Source: Actinostola sp. cb2023
Taxonomy: Eukaryota; Cnidaria; Anthozoa; Actiniaria; Actinostolidae
Direction: 5' to 3'
Assembly: GCA_033675265.1 (NCBI GenBank)
Contig: JAUJYZ010000127.1
Location: forward strand, 45,001-109,000
DNA length: 64,000 nt
In this document: piece after piece, positions 48,501 through 59,800 of the stretch
How positions within the stretch are numbered: position 1 is the first letter of the stretch
Layout of the letters: every line of letters starts with the position of its first letter
Position numbers and translations under genes: made by a program
The notes under the pieces: generated by a model
Databases searched by the model: none
What the model was told of the DNA's origin: nothing
What the model saw: only the letters and a program-made list of their open reading frames with translations

Positions 48501-50760
48501 ATTCAGGAAAGGTCGACTATTAAACTGTATTTAGCAAGTGTTTAGTTAGTGTCATCTTGAGTAGCGACACTAAACACTGCTGCTGCATAGGAGACTACCC
48601 CATCCCCGTCATTGAGAAATTCAGGAAAGGTCGACTATTAAACTGTATTTAGCAAGTGTTTAGTTAGTGTCATCTTGAGTAGCGACACTAAACACTGCTG
48701 CATAGGAGACTACCCCATCCCCGTCATTGAGAAATTCAGGAAAGGTCGACTATTAAACTGTATTTAGCAAGTGTTTAGTTAGTGTCATCTTGAGTGACGA
48801 CACTAAACACTGCTGCATAGGAGACTACCCCATCCCCGTCATTGAGAAATTCAGGAAAGGTCGACTATTAAACTGTATTTAGCAAGTGTTTAGTTAGTGT
48901 CATCTTGAGTGACGACACTAAACACTGCTGCATAGGAGACTATACCCCATCCCCGTCATTGAGAAATTCAGGAAAGGTCGACTATTAACTGTATTTAGCA
49001 AGTGTTTAGTTAGTGTCATCTTGAGTGACGACACTAAACACTGCTGCGTAGGAGACTACCCCATCCCCGTCATTGAGAAATTCAGGAAAGGTCGACTATT
49101 AAACTGTATTTAGCAAGTGTTTAGTTAGTGTCATCTTGAGTGACGACACTAAACACTGCTGCATAGGAGACCACCCCATCCCCGTCATTGAGAAATTCAG
49201 GAAAGGTCGACTATTTAACTGTATTTAGCAAGTGTTTTTAGTTAGTGTCATCTTGAGTGACGACACTAAACACTGCTGCGCATAGGAGACTACCCCATCC
49301 CCGTCATTGAGAAATTCAGGAATCCCCGTCATTGAGAAATTCAGGAAAGGTCGACTATTAAACTGTATTTAGCAAGTGTTTAGTTAGTGTCATCTTGAGT
49401 GACGACACTAAACACTGCTGCATAGGAGACCTACCCCATCCCCGTCATTGAGAAATTCAGGAAAGGTCGACTATTAAACTGTATTTAGCAAGTGTTTAGT
49501 TAGTGTCATCTTGAGTGACGACACTAAACACTGCTGCATAGGAGACTACCCCATCCCCGTCATTGAGAAATTCAGGAAAGGTCGACTATTAAACTGTATT
49601 TATTTAGCAAGTGTTTAGTTAGTGTCATCTTGAGTAGCGACACTAAACACTGCTGCTGCATAGGAGACTACCCCATCCCCGTCATTGAGAAATTCAGGAA
49701 AGGTCGACTATTAAACTGTATTTAGCAAGTGTTTAGTTAGTGTCATCTTGAGTGACGACACTAAACACTGCTGCATAGGAGACTACCCCATCCCCGTCAT
49801 TGAGAAATTCAGGAAAGGTCGACTATTAAACTGTATTTAGCAAGTGTTTAGTTAGTGTCATCTTGAGTAGCGACACTAAACACTGCTGCATAGGAGACTA
49901 CCCCATCCCCGTCATTGAGAAATTCAGGAAAGGTCGACTATTCAGGAAAACTGTATTTAGCAAGTGTTTAGTTCATCTTGAGTGACGACACTAAAACACT
50001 GCTGCATAGGAGACTACGACCCATCCCCGTCATTGAGAAATTCAGGAAAGGTCGACTATTAAACTGTATTTAGCAAGTGTTTAGTTAGTGTCATCTTGAG
50101 TGACGACACTAAACACTGCTGCATAGGAGACTACCCCATCCCCGTCATTGAGAAATTCAGGAAAGGTCGACTATTAAACTGTATTTAGCAAGTGTTTAGT
50201 TAGTGTCATCTTGAGACACTAGCGACAAACTGTATTTAGCAAACACTGCTGCGACATACTGCTGGAGGACTACCCCATCCCCGTCATTGAGAAATTCAGG
50301 AAAGGTCGACTATTAAACTGTATTTAGCAAGTGTTTAGTTAGTGTCATCTTGAGTGACGACACTAAACACTGCTGCATAGGAGACTACCCCATCCCCGTC
50401 ATTGAGAAATTCAGGAAAGGTCGACTATTTAACTGTATTTTGCAAATGTTTTGATCTTCAGTTTCTGCCATCGAGTGTTTCATCTGTTCTACCACGCATG
50501 GAAACTGCAAATCACAAGAAATTGATTGCAATGATGACCAAGAAACATGTCAAAAGAAAACTCAAGGAGTTTCTGTAGAAAAGAAGTGTACAACACATCA
50601 AGATTGCCTAGCAGAGCAAAGCCAATGCAATAACGCCACATGCAGTGTCTACTGTTGTACCGACTCATACTGCAATGATTCGATGCCACTGCGGATGAGG
50701 TCCTTGGGCTATATTTACATTCTAACTGCACTATTCTACACTTACATCTATGTTGCATGA
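42576..50760 (+). CDS. Ly6/uPAR-type three-finger protein 4, GPI-type (2 exons)
   Basis: Exon 1 is 42576-42630, encoding MKLCILLVVLLHFISTTQ (signal peptide) and ending in phase 1 at GTGAGA. Exon 2 is 50462-50760 after TTTTGATCTTCAG. The product is 117 residues. The mature domain starts SAIECFICSTTHGNC, has 12 cysteines, and closes CSVYCCTDSYCNDS before a hydrophobic tail (LGYIYILTALFYTYIYVA) expected to give a GPI anchor. The frame is open upstream to 42450, but the internal Met is chosen because it starts the signal peptide. Its loops differ strongly from the three minus-strand genes, so it is a distant family member in the opposite orientation. The 7.8-kb intron holds two MITEs and a 5.8-kb satellite that ends about 20 bp from the acceptor. 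Ligand unknown. Confidence 0.82.
43138..43409 (+). mobile_element. MITE family D, copy 2
   Basis: TAGCTAATAATTGCATAATC at the left and ATTATGCAATTAGCTA at the right. The interior shares ACTTGTAGGATCTTAGTTAA and TTTCCCATCCATCCTTGCGG with the copy at 52679. In the intron of the plus-strand Ly6-type gene. Confidence 0.78.
43431..43630. mobile_element. Palindromic MITE, about 200 bp
   Basis: AAGGTTGTCGAGGACATCAG and its mirrored end ATGTCCTCGACAACCTT. Arms extend about 80 bp with a second block, CGTTCCAATTAAGATCGAAC, inverted as GTTCGGTCTTGGAACG. Non-coding. Confidence 0.7.
43631..44544. other. Intron stretch, nothing recognised
   Basis: Part of the intron of the plus-strand Ly6-type gene. No exon or paired repeat seen; a short G run at 44250-44258. 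Confidence 0.35.
44545..44622. mobile_element. MITE hairpin, probable founder of the 115-bp satellite
   Basis: TAGTCTTCTACGCAGCCGTG at the left pairs with CACGGCTGCACGTAGGAGAC at the right, and the centre GTGTCGTC/GACGACAC also pairs. The same terminus (TAGTCTTCCTCGCAGCCGTG) ends the larger element at 51484-51773. In the following satellite only the right-hand part of this hairpin recurs. Confidence 0.6.
44623..50440. repeat. 115-bp satellite, about 50 copies
   Basis: Each unit contains CCCCATCCCCGTCATTGAGA, TTCAGGAAAGGTCGACTATT, AACTGTATTTAGCAAGTG, a hairpin (TAGTTAGTGTC and GACACTAAACA) and GCTGCATAGGAGACTA. Adjacent units measured near 45060 and 45180 are 115 bp apart. Units are highly uniform, with small indels such as GCTGCGCATAGG and AGTAGCGAC. 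Rearranged units occur near 46750-46850 and 50210-50270. The last unit runs into the exon 2 acceptor of the Ly6-type gene. Confidence 0.95.
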
Positions 50761-50909
50761 TTGCATAACTGATGATCCTGATCCAAAGCTCCCACCAGGG
50801 CACGAGTGAATCCGGCTTCCAGGATCTTTTAAATTGTTATTAGTCGGGCTTCCTGTGGACGGGTGACTCCCCACACACGGCTGCTTACTTGAGCGCTACA
50901 TTCCGTTCC

Positions 50910-51331
50910 AATTAGCCATTACCAAATCGAACAGGGGACTGGGACCAAGTCCGTAAAACTAATTCAACAAGAAACAAATAAAAGTGGGCATCATTTTCTG
51001 AGAGAGCAGATCAAACTTAGCTAGTCTGGAAAGTTTGGTGAACTTCGGCAATATTGACGATGCTAGAGGGCATCAAAGATGACGATTTTCCCATACAAAC
51101 TCTGTAAATTTTTGATGTTGTCCATCCAAACCATACATTCACTGTAAAATTTTGGCTGGACAAGTCAATTTCAAAAGTTTATAATTCCGATAGAATTCGC
51201 TCAATTCACATCAAACTTTGCACAGATGCTAATTTCAACATGCTCTTTCATGTCATGAACTTAATTTCATAATTACATTAATTCTAATAAACTCGTTCCC
51301 AGTCCCCTGCTCGATTTGATAATGGCTAATT
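50910..51331. mobile_element. Palindromic MITE, about 420 bp
   Basis: AATTAGCCATTACCAAATCG and the mirrored end GATTTGATAATGGCTAATT, with GGGGACTGGGA also inverted. Outside it, GGCTGCTTACTTGAGCGCTA (near 50880) and the inverted copy near 51700 suggest it inserted into a larger element. Confidence 0.65.
50977..50982 (+). promoter_or_regulatory. Candidate polyadenylation signal
   Basis: AATAAA 216 nt past the stop of the plus-strand Ly6-type gene. It lies inside the MITE at 50910-51331, so if used it would be transposon-derived. Confidence 0.3.
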
Positions 51332-51483
51332 GTATGCCGGTTTAGCCAATCAAATAAAGTCGTTATCGTTATTCATGTTCACTGGTTGTCAACAACTCGC
51401 GACACGGCCAGGCGCACGTTCCGTTGTTTATTTACGTAAGAACGTTGCAAAGTTAATAGGAAATGAATTCACGTACACGATTT

Positions 51484-51773
51484 ACTAGTCTTCCTCGCAG
51501 CCGTGTTTAGTGTATTGGTTTAGTGTATTGGTTTATAGTGTATTGCCCAGTTAAACTCTTTGATATTAAATTACTATTTCGCTGCAAGGCAAAACGCTTC
51601 GTCAATGGACGCCATCTTGTTTGTCACTGGTCTTTGGTATGACGCGAACGTTGACCTGATTTCGGGCAACAAACTCTGATTGGATAATTCTGTGGAACGG
51701 AATGTAGCGCTCCGGTAAGCAGCCGTGTGTAGGGCTACTGACGACACTAAGCACGGCTGCGAGGGAGACTAGT
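51484..51773. mobile_element. MITE with CTAGTCTTCCTCGCAGCC termini
   Basis: ACTAGTCTTCCTCGCAGCCG pairs with GGCTGCGAGGGAGACTAGT at the other end. Internally GGTTTAGTGTATT is repeated. It shares its terminal sequence with the hairpin at 44545, linking it to the 115-bp satellite. Confidence 0.7.
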
Positions 51774-51887
51774 GGACGGGCCAACTCTAAAAATGCAGGC
51801 CGTCGTAGTCTTTGACCTCAAGTTACGTGAAAGTGGCTTCTAATGCGCATGCGTCCTGTGCCGGCCGCTGAGAATAGAAGGTTCAGA

Positions 51888-52190
51888 TACAGCTAATTCA
51901 GAAAACGTTGTCGGCGATCGACTTCATGCAAGCCTACTCGACTAGACCGAAAGGGAGTATGAGTAGATACGATAATTCACTTGCATGCTTTTCGTATTTG
52001 GTGACAATGGCAGGTGAATCTGTAAATGTATGCATGCCTACGCGTTTTAAAACAAGGAAACAGAAGCAGATATGAGACATATTCCGTGAGAGATGTTCCT
52101 TTTTGATAGTGTATTTAGTAGACTCCTTTTCGGTCTAGTCGCGTAGGCTTGAAATCGATCGCCGACAACGTTTTCTGAATTAGCTGTATA
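51888..52190. mobile_element. Palindromic MITE, about 300 bp
   Basis: ATACAGCTAATTCAGAAAAC and the mirrored GTTTTCTGAATTAGCTGTAT. Arms continue through GTTGTCGGCGATCGA and a TCGACTAGACCGAAAGGGAG block for about 75 bp. Non-coding. Confidence 0.75.
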
Positions 52191-52282
52191 CGAAAAGTGC
52201 CGAGTGACTGAACGAAGTGCTAAGTCGGTGAGGTCCGTTCGCTCTTTGTCGATTCTGACGTGAAAACCCCATATTCGATGAC

Positions 52283-52476
52283 TTAGGCCTAGTTCAAACG
52301 TCGTACTTTCCAAGAGCCGTTCTTAATTACTTCCAAAGAAGCCGCCTCATTAACTATTGTTTTAAATACAATACAATAAACTTTATTTTAACTCGAATTT
52401 AAGGTAGCAAATTAATGCTAATGCTAAATGAGAACGGCTCATGATTAGCACGCGCGACGTCTGAACTAGGACTAAG
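52283..52476. mobile_element. Palindromic MITE, about 194 bp
   Basis: TAGGCCTAGTTCAAACGTCG pairs with CGACGTCTGAACTAGGACTA, and AAGAGCCGTTCTTAA pairs with TGAGAACGGCTC. The AT-rich centre is non-coding. Confidence 0.6.
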
Positions 52477-52678
52477 GAATTTTTTTAAATCACTTTAATC
52501 GCCGAACTGACACAAGATTATAACATAACACCGATCTTTATGTTTATGCCGTTTAAGGTTTTGCTGAGTTTTTGAAATCGTTCAGTTGCAAGAAAATCAT
52601 TTGAATGCCTACCCTGGTCCCAGAGGCACTGGCCTACACTCTTCCTTACCTTTGAGCCGCGAAGCAGCCTGCGATGTC

Positions 52679-52943
52679 TATAACTAATTGCATAAAAAAG
52701 CTATGACCAAAAGGAATTCTGGGAAATTAAAACTCTCAAATAACACCGTCAAATCATCGACCTTTTTATCCGGACTTGTAGGATCTTAGTTAAATAGCTC
52801 ATATTTTTTCAAAAATATGAGAACGTTAACATTGAATGTATCTGTATGTAATGCAGGTCATGAACTGATTTCCCATCCATCCTTGCGGTCTCAGCTTCTA
52901 TGATTTATGATTTTCAACCCGACAACGATTATGCAATTAGCTA
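52679..52943 (+). mobile_element. MITE family D, copy 3
   Basis: Left end TATAACTAATTGCATAA is shortened. The right end CGACAACGATTATGCAATTA and the interior match the copy at 43138 nearly base for base over long stretches. Confidence 0.78.
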
Positions 52944-53221
52944 TATATTATTTATATTTGGTATGGATATTTATGGTACCAAATAAACTATCACCATTGT
53001 CATTCATGAATCTTGAGTTTGTGAAATCTTTAGATTGCAAGGAAAGCATGTTCTACCGAGTCACGCAACGAACGATATTTAGTTCAAATAGGCTATATCA
53101 GTTAGAAGCCCGACTTCACGCTAGTAGAGCTTCTAGTTTGTTAATAAACGCCGTCCCCGAATAAGCGCCGCATCCAAAACCCCCCAAAATTTAATCAGCG
53201 CCGCGACGCTTGAACGAGTAA

Positions 53222-53419
53222 AGCTGCATCTACACGAACAACTTTTCCTTGACAAGTTTTCCTCATTGACAAGGAAAAATTGACAATTTTTTGTCATCTA
53301 CACGAGCAAGTTTTCCTTGACAAAGAAAAATTGACGATGTTTTTGTCGTCTACACGAGCAAGTCTTCCTTGTCAAAGAAAACTTGTCAAGGAAAATTTGC
53401 TCGTGTAGATTCGGCTTAA
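53222..53419. mobile_element. Palindromic element, about 198 bp
   Basis: GCATCTACACGAACAACTTT and the mirrored GCTCGTGTAGATTCGGCTT. The unit TCTACACGAGCAAGTTTTCC is also repeated directly two further times inside. Close to the exportin-6 5' end. Confidence 0.65.
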
Positions 53420-53519
53420 ATATGGTACACTTACATAAAATCATGCGCAGTGCAGACCGGGCTACCTGTGCTTTCAGAACATCGTGATCAGCGGTCTACC
53501 ATTTGATAGCCTCGTCTCC

Positions 53520-53560
53520 ATGTCGGACAGTTCAAGGCAGCGTAAAAATAAGAAAAAGCA
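53520..53560 (+). other. Short upstream ORF / alternative exon candidate
   Basis: ATG opens MSDSSRQRKNKKK and meets a GTAAGT donor after 41 nt (phase 2), or reads Gln then stop if unspliced. The phase does not fit exportin-6 exon 2. It may be a uORF in the exportin-6 leader, the first exon of another transcript, or chance. Confidence 0.2.
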
Positions 53561-53812
53561 GTAAGTTTATAATATATTGAATTTCTCCACTTATAACAAG
53601 TTTTTCTTTGTCTTTAACTCCAGGAACAAAGTGTTGTAGCATTTCCTGTAGTATATGTTATTCAGATATTCCTAGGCTGCTTAGAAACTATCACAATTTG
53701 CTTTCGTTTCTGTCCAATCATGAGGAAATGAGATCAACTGGACAGTTACGTCACTTTCACGATGAGTTATAACACTTACTACCATAAAAGAGCGTAACAA
53801 GGAGTACTAATA

Positions 53813-56800
53813 ATGGTAAGTAAGCCTTAGCGTAGTAATTTAGGTAGTTTTACGTTGACTTAGCATCGGTTCTGTTTCCTTCAAATGCACATCATTTATT
53901 ATCGAAAGGTGGTTAGCGCTATCCACCGGATATTACTAAGACTTAAGTCCTATACCAACGGATACAATTTATTGGATATATATATAACTGCATCATTTTT
54001 ATCCGTAGCGCTAATCACCTTTCGTGCAACCGGGGCCTGTTAATTACCCAAAGTCCCTACACTACTAAATAAAATAACAACAGCACTCGATCTATTTTGT
54101 TTGGCACAAAGAGAGGTTTATTTCTCAATCTAACCAATCGTGGTGACAAACCAATGACAATACTAACAGAATGATAAATTGACCTCTCTGCCCACCTACT
54201 ATAAACAGCAACAGGGCGAGAGGGTGGGAAAATTGTGATTGTTCCTTGTCAGCTGCTGCTTCAAGGTTATGGAACTCTGCCTTCTATTAGGAGTAACTAT
54301 AGAATACCCTGCCGATTGAAAGCACTCCTCTAGAAACTCCTGTGCCTACAGGTCTAAGCTCTTTCAAAGGAATCCTACGCACCTATGAGGCTATGCACCC
54401 ACATTTAAATCTCAACTTAAAACTTTTTTATTTTCAACTGAGCTTTTGAAATTAAAATGTAAAGGAAAGAACAATATTCAAATAAATAAAACTCAAAATT
54501 TAAATTACATCGTCACTCACCATCACTACCTTATTCATACTTAATTTAGCATGTACTTAATTTTGCAATTTTGTTAAGACAGCATTTTGTGAGGCTTTAT
54601 TTTCGCGATTTCGATAAGAGAAAATGAAAAAAGAGCATTAAATTTCGCGAAAGCGGTGTCAACAACATTTATTTTTCTAAAAAAACAAACTTATTTCTAT
54701 ACAAACAGGAACAAGATGACAGACAACTAGTCTAACTAAACGTTATAAACTTGTAGCTAAAACAAACCAAAAAAAGTTTACGCTATACGGTTGCTCAGTT
54801 GCAAATGGTAGTATTATGTTGTTCAATAAATCATTTTAAAAAACAATTTCGTATTAAATAACGTTTATTGTTCATGTTCATTAAATGGTTTCGATATGTA
54901 TTTCTTTCTCTGGGTATTACATTTCGCGTGTTTAAAGTCTGTGAGCCTTTTTTTTCTCGAGGCTTTAATTTCGAGATTTTAAAAAAATCTTGAAAATCGC
55001 AAATTTAAAGCCTCGTGAAATTAAGTATGAATACGGTAGATATATCATCCACCATCACTAGACATCACCCACCATCACTAGACATCGCCCACCATCACTA
55101 GACATCGCCCACCATCACTAGACCTGGCTTACCATCACTAGACACCACCCACCATCCCTAGACCTGACTTACCATCACTAGACATGACTTATTTTTCTAT
55201 TTCACTCTAACCATAGTGTTGTATGACTTACTATCTACATGTGTTGTGTATTGTTGTATAATTTTGTACAAATTCATTGCTTTAAATTAAGTTTTCGTAG
55301 TTTTTCATGGCCAAATGGTTATTAGCTTGTCTATTACCATCTAGCACATTCTTAAACTATGTTTTTAGGCTTCAGATGCTGCATCTTTACATTCTCTTGA
55401 AACCCTGATGAATGAGTTCTTCAATGAGACAACTAACAATCAGAGAAAGAGAGAAATAGGTTTGTTTGCAAGAAAATGTATTACAGTTATATTCAAAAAC
55501 GTTGTGAGAAATGTTGTGTTTTCCCCAGAGCAAGTACTTCACAACTTTGGTCAGCAGTCTGGAGCATGGCACCAGTGTGTATATTTCATGGGTCACAGTC
55601 AAAATCATTATGTACTGATGTATGCTGTCTCAGTCTTTGAGGTACTAATTACACTGTCATGTAATTACACTGTCATTTATCTATAGATTGCCTCAAATAT
55701 ATTGTAAACGAGTCTCTGGCTCATTAATATAGTTCGAGTTTAAATAAACCTACCTACCTACCTACCAACCAACCATATTGGGATACATTTTATAATGGTA
55801 TTATTATCATTACTTGGGCTACCTGTGGTAGCACAAGTCTTAAAATACCCATTGATTCGGGTTAGAAGTTCCAGTCCATCCCGGTCACAGGAAGCCCAGA
55901 GAGAAGAAAGATAGTATGTTGATCACGAGTTGATCAATGAGCAGTCGTCTGCCATTAGCATAAATTTACATGTACATACAGTTCTTCGAAGTGTCTGAAA
56001 AGTTATTTTTCGCCTCTTTGCCGATCGTTCGCCATTTATAGAGTTCGTTCGCGAAAGGTCACAACAATATGAACTCTGGGAATTTCCCCAAACTTTGTCT
56101 TCGCAATATGGAGCCGGTCATGCTGACATTATTTACATAATTATTTACATGCTGACATTATTTACATAAGCCACACTCGCAGATAAGCCGCACCCCGAGT
56201 TTGGCAATGCAAATTTTTGAAATTTTTTTTTTTGAATAAAATTAATAGAAATCACACGCTAAGTGGAATCTTGAGAAAACTACATGGACATTACATGCTT
56301 TGCGTTATGGGAAGTAAACTCCCAGAGAATACTTCAAAGGCTTACCAATAAGTTTAGCTTTGTAATAGACTAAATAATTAAATCATAAAGACACTTTTTC
56401 AATGGAACTCTTTACGACAAATCACGATCCAATGCAATCCTATGACTGATTCAAAATGTCTTTCCCACAACCTTTCGGCATTATCAGTTCTAAAATCTAA
56501 GGTTCAGTAGCGTGCACGTGAGAATGTTACTTGATTGACACATGTTGTGTTATATAATTAATATATGTAAATTTCTGGTACCAATTCCCAATGTTCTCCA
56601 AGATAAGCCACACCCCAAACTTTGGATCTCAATTTTCGGAAAAAAAGTGTGGCTTCTACACCGGTGAATACGGTACTTAAAAATTATTAAAATAATTTCT
56701 GGTATTCCAAATGTTTAGTCCAAAAGCTTGGCAATCAAAAAGCGTAATATGTAGTTGAAGCAAAGTTTATTTAACAATAACTTTATTGTTATGTCTCTTA

Positions 56801-59800
56801 CATGTAGAATGTGATAACTAAGCAGTGGATTGGAGTGCAGCCAACAGACAAGACTGAGATTCGCAACTTTCTTTACCAATATTTACTGTCACACCACAAA
56901 AGTCTTCCAGTGTTTGTTAGAAACAAACTGGTAAAGGTTATTGTTGATGTTGGTAGGATTGACTGGCCACACTTCTACCATAACTTCTTCTCAAACATTT
57001 TGGAGGTAAATAGTTATATTTATATTTTGTTTGAGGCAGTACTTACTAAAATATTGATATTTGTAGCTTATCCAGGAACCTTCAACTACTACACTTGGTC
57101 TTGTAATGCTCCACACCACTTCAGAAGAAATGGCTTCTCCTAGAGAAGATCTAAGTATCACAAGGCGCACAGAACTTCACAGACTTTTACTTCATCAAGT
57201 GCCTGGAGTATTGGCCCTGATAGGACAACTATTGGATAGAATATTAGACAAACATAAGCGAGTAGCTTCTACAGTAACTCCACCACCATCTCCTACCCAT
57301 GGACTATCACCATCACACAGCCCTAGTCCTAATCTTACAGGTACATGTACATGCATTACATATATCACCATCACCCAGCCCTAGTCCTAATCTTACAGGT
57401 ATATGTACATGCATTACATATATCACCATCACCCAGCCCTAGTCCTAATCTTACAGGTACATGTACATGCATTACATATATATATCACCATCACCCAGCC
57501 CTAGTCCTAATCTTACAGGTACATGTACATGCATTACATATATATCACCATCACCCAGCCCTAGTCCTAATCTTACAGGTACATGTACATGCATTACATA
57601 TATCACCATCACCCAGCCCTAGTCCTAATCTTACAGGTACATGATTGTACATGCATTACATACAGTATATCACCATCACCCAGCCCTAGTCCTAATCTTA
57701 CAGGTACATACAGTACATACATTACATATGTCACCATCACCCAGCCCTAGTCCTAATCTTACAGGTACATGTACATGCATTACATATATCATCATCACCC
57801 AGCCCTAGTCCTAGTCCTAGTCCTAGTCCTAGTCCTAATCTTTCAGGATGGTATGTACATCTACATGTACATGCATTACAAACATCACCATCACCCAGCG
57901 GTGACCCCTAGTCCTAATCTTACAGGTACAAATGTACATGTATATATATGCATTACATTATCACCATCACCCAGCGGCCCCTAGTCCTAATCTTACAGGT
58001 ACATCCTTAACATCCTTAATGTACAATGTACATGTAACTGTCAATAATTGACAGTTATTCAATTATTGAATCCTTGTAGGAAGGTTATTGACCCAATCAC
58101 CCAAGATCCAGTATAGCTTAGGACATCCACTGACAATGTATAATGTAACTGTCAATTGAATCCTTGTAGGAAGGTTATTGACCCAATCACCCAAGATCCA
58201 GTATAGCTTAGGACATCCACTGACAATGTATAATGTAACTGTCAATTGAATCCTTGTAGGAAGGTTATTGACCCAATCACCCAAGATCCAGTATAGCTTA
58301 GGACATCCACTGCCTGCACTAGACCCCGAGTCTGATGAAATTAGTAGCCTGGCATTGAAATGCCTAAATCATCTGTTTAGTTGGATTCCACTCTCAAGCA
58401 CCATAACACCACAGTTATTGGGTACTGTCTTCCATTTTGCTGAGTTTGGTTGCTGTATATCGGGTTCTGGTGGCATTACTGTTGGCAATCCACAGTTAGG
58501 TTGGTAAATTCATATTGTTCATATTGCGCTATTTTTCATGAATTATGTGGCTATCGGTAAATTACGCAATCGAATGCGATTTGAGGCCAAATGTGCGAAA
58601 TCGCACCATCGCATAATATCAGAGGCCCTGTCCTAAAAGCCTAGAGGAGAAATTAGGTTTTAATCAGAGATCACTGACATTGTTCTTGCACAGGTCCTTC
58701 AATTACACATACAAATGATGTATATATCAATAATATAGCCGGTAATAAGAATGAGTAATTATTAATTTATTGATATTGTGGGTTGCCTGGTTGTTTATAA
58801 AGTAAAACACATGTCCGGAATATCAGGTTGTAGTGATCACGATGACGATGATCCAGGTGCAGAGTGATGATGATGGATAATGATTATGATAATAATAATA
58901 TTAAGTGATAATAAGTTTTGACAGTGAGAATAACACTGATCATGGTGATGGTCAAATGATTACTGTAACTGTGATGAAAATATTCAAAAAACAGTTGAAT
59001 CCTGATAACTCAAAACTTCAAATACTCACTAAATCCAAACCATAATTTTTAATAGGTTACCGTATTCACCGGTGTATAAGCCACACTTTTTTTCCGAAAA
59101 TCGCAATCCAAAGTTGGGGGGTGCGGCTTATCTTGGAGAACATCGGGAATTGGTACCAGAAATTTATATTTAACATAAAAGTATATAAAAGAGTATGTAC
59201 ATCATTCGTGTGTTTATTACTGTTAGTTACTTCTAAAAGCATTGGCCATTGGTTAGACGTTAAACAGGCAAATTAACAGGTGATAACGCCTTTTCAGATA
59301 GCTTAACAATCATGCTAACGGTTTTACTACAAGACCTAACGGTTTGCTAACTAAAGGTGTTTTTCATTGATGAGCGGGTTCGTTCACGTGCTAACACAAC
59401 ATGTGTCACTCAAGTGTCTCAACCATGACATTCTCACGTGCACGCTAATGAACCTTAGATTTTAGAACTGATAATGCCAAAAGTTGGTGGGAAAGACATT
59501 TTGAATCAGTCATAGGATTGTATTGGTTTGTGATTTGTCGTAAAGAATTCCATTGAAAAAGTGTCTTTATGATTTAATAATCTAGTACAAAGCTAAAATT
59601 ATTGGTAAGCCTTTGAAGAATTATCTGGGAGTTTACGTCCGATAATGCAAAGCATGTAATAATGTACATGTAGCTTTCTCAAGATTCCACTTAACGTGTG
59701 AGTTCTATAATTTTATTCCAAAAACTTTTTTTCAAAATTTGTGTTGCAAAACTCGGGGTGTGGCTTATCTGCGAGTGCGGCTTATATGCCAGTGAATACG

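Noticed and set aside
44623..50440. Regular array that could be mistaken for CRISPR
   Set aside because: Units are contiguous 115-bp repeats without unique spacers, in a eukaryotic intron, with no cas genes. The same applies to 18360-19380 and 20575-22480.
57345..57984. His/Pro-rich frames in the XPO6 intron
   Set aside because: They are the donor-bearing minisatellite read through; they contain stops relative to the exportin-6 frame.
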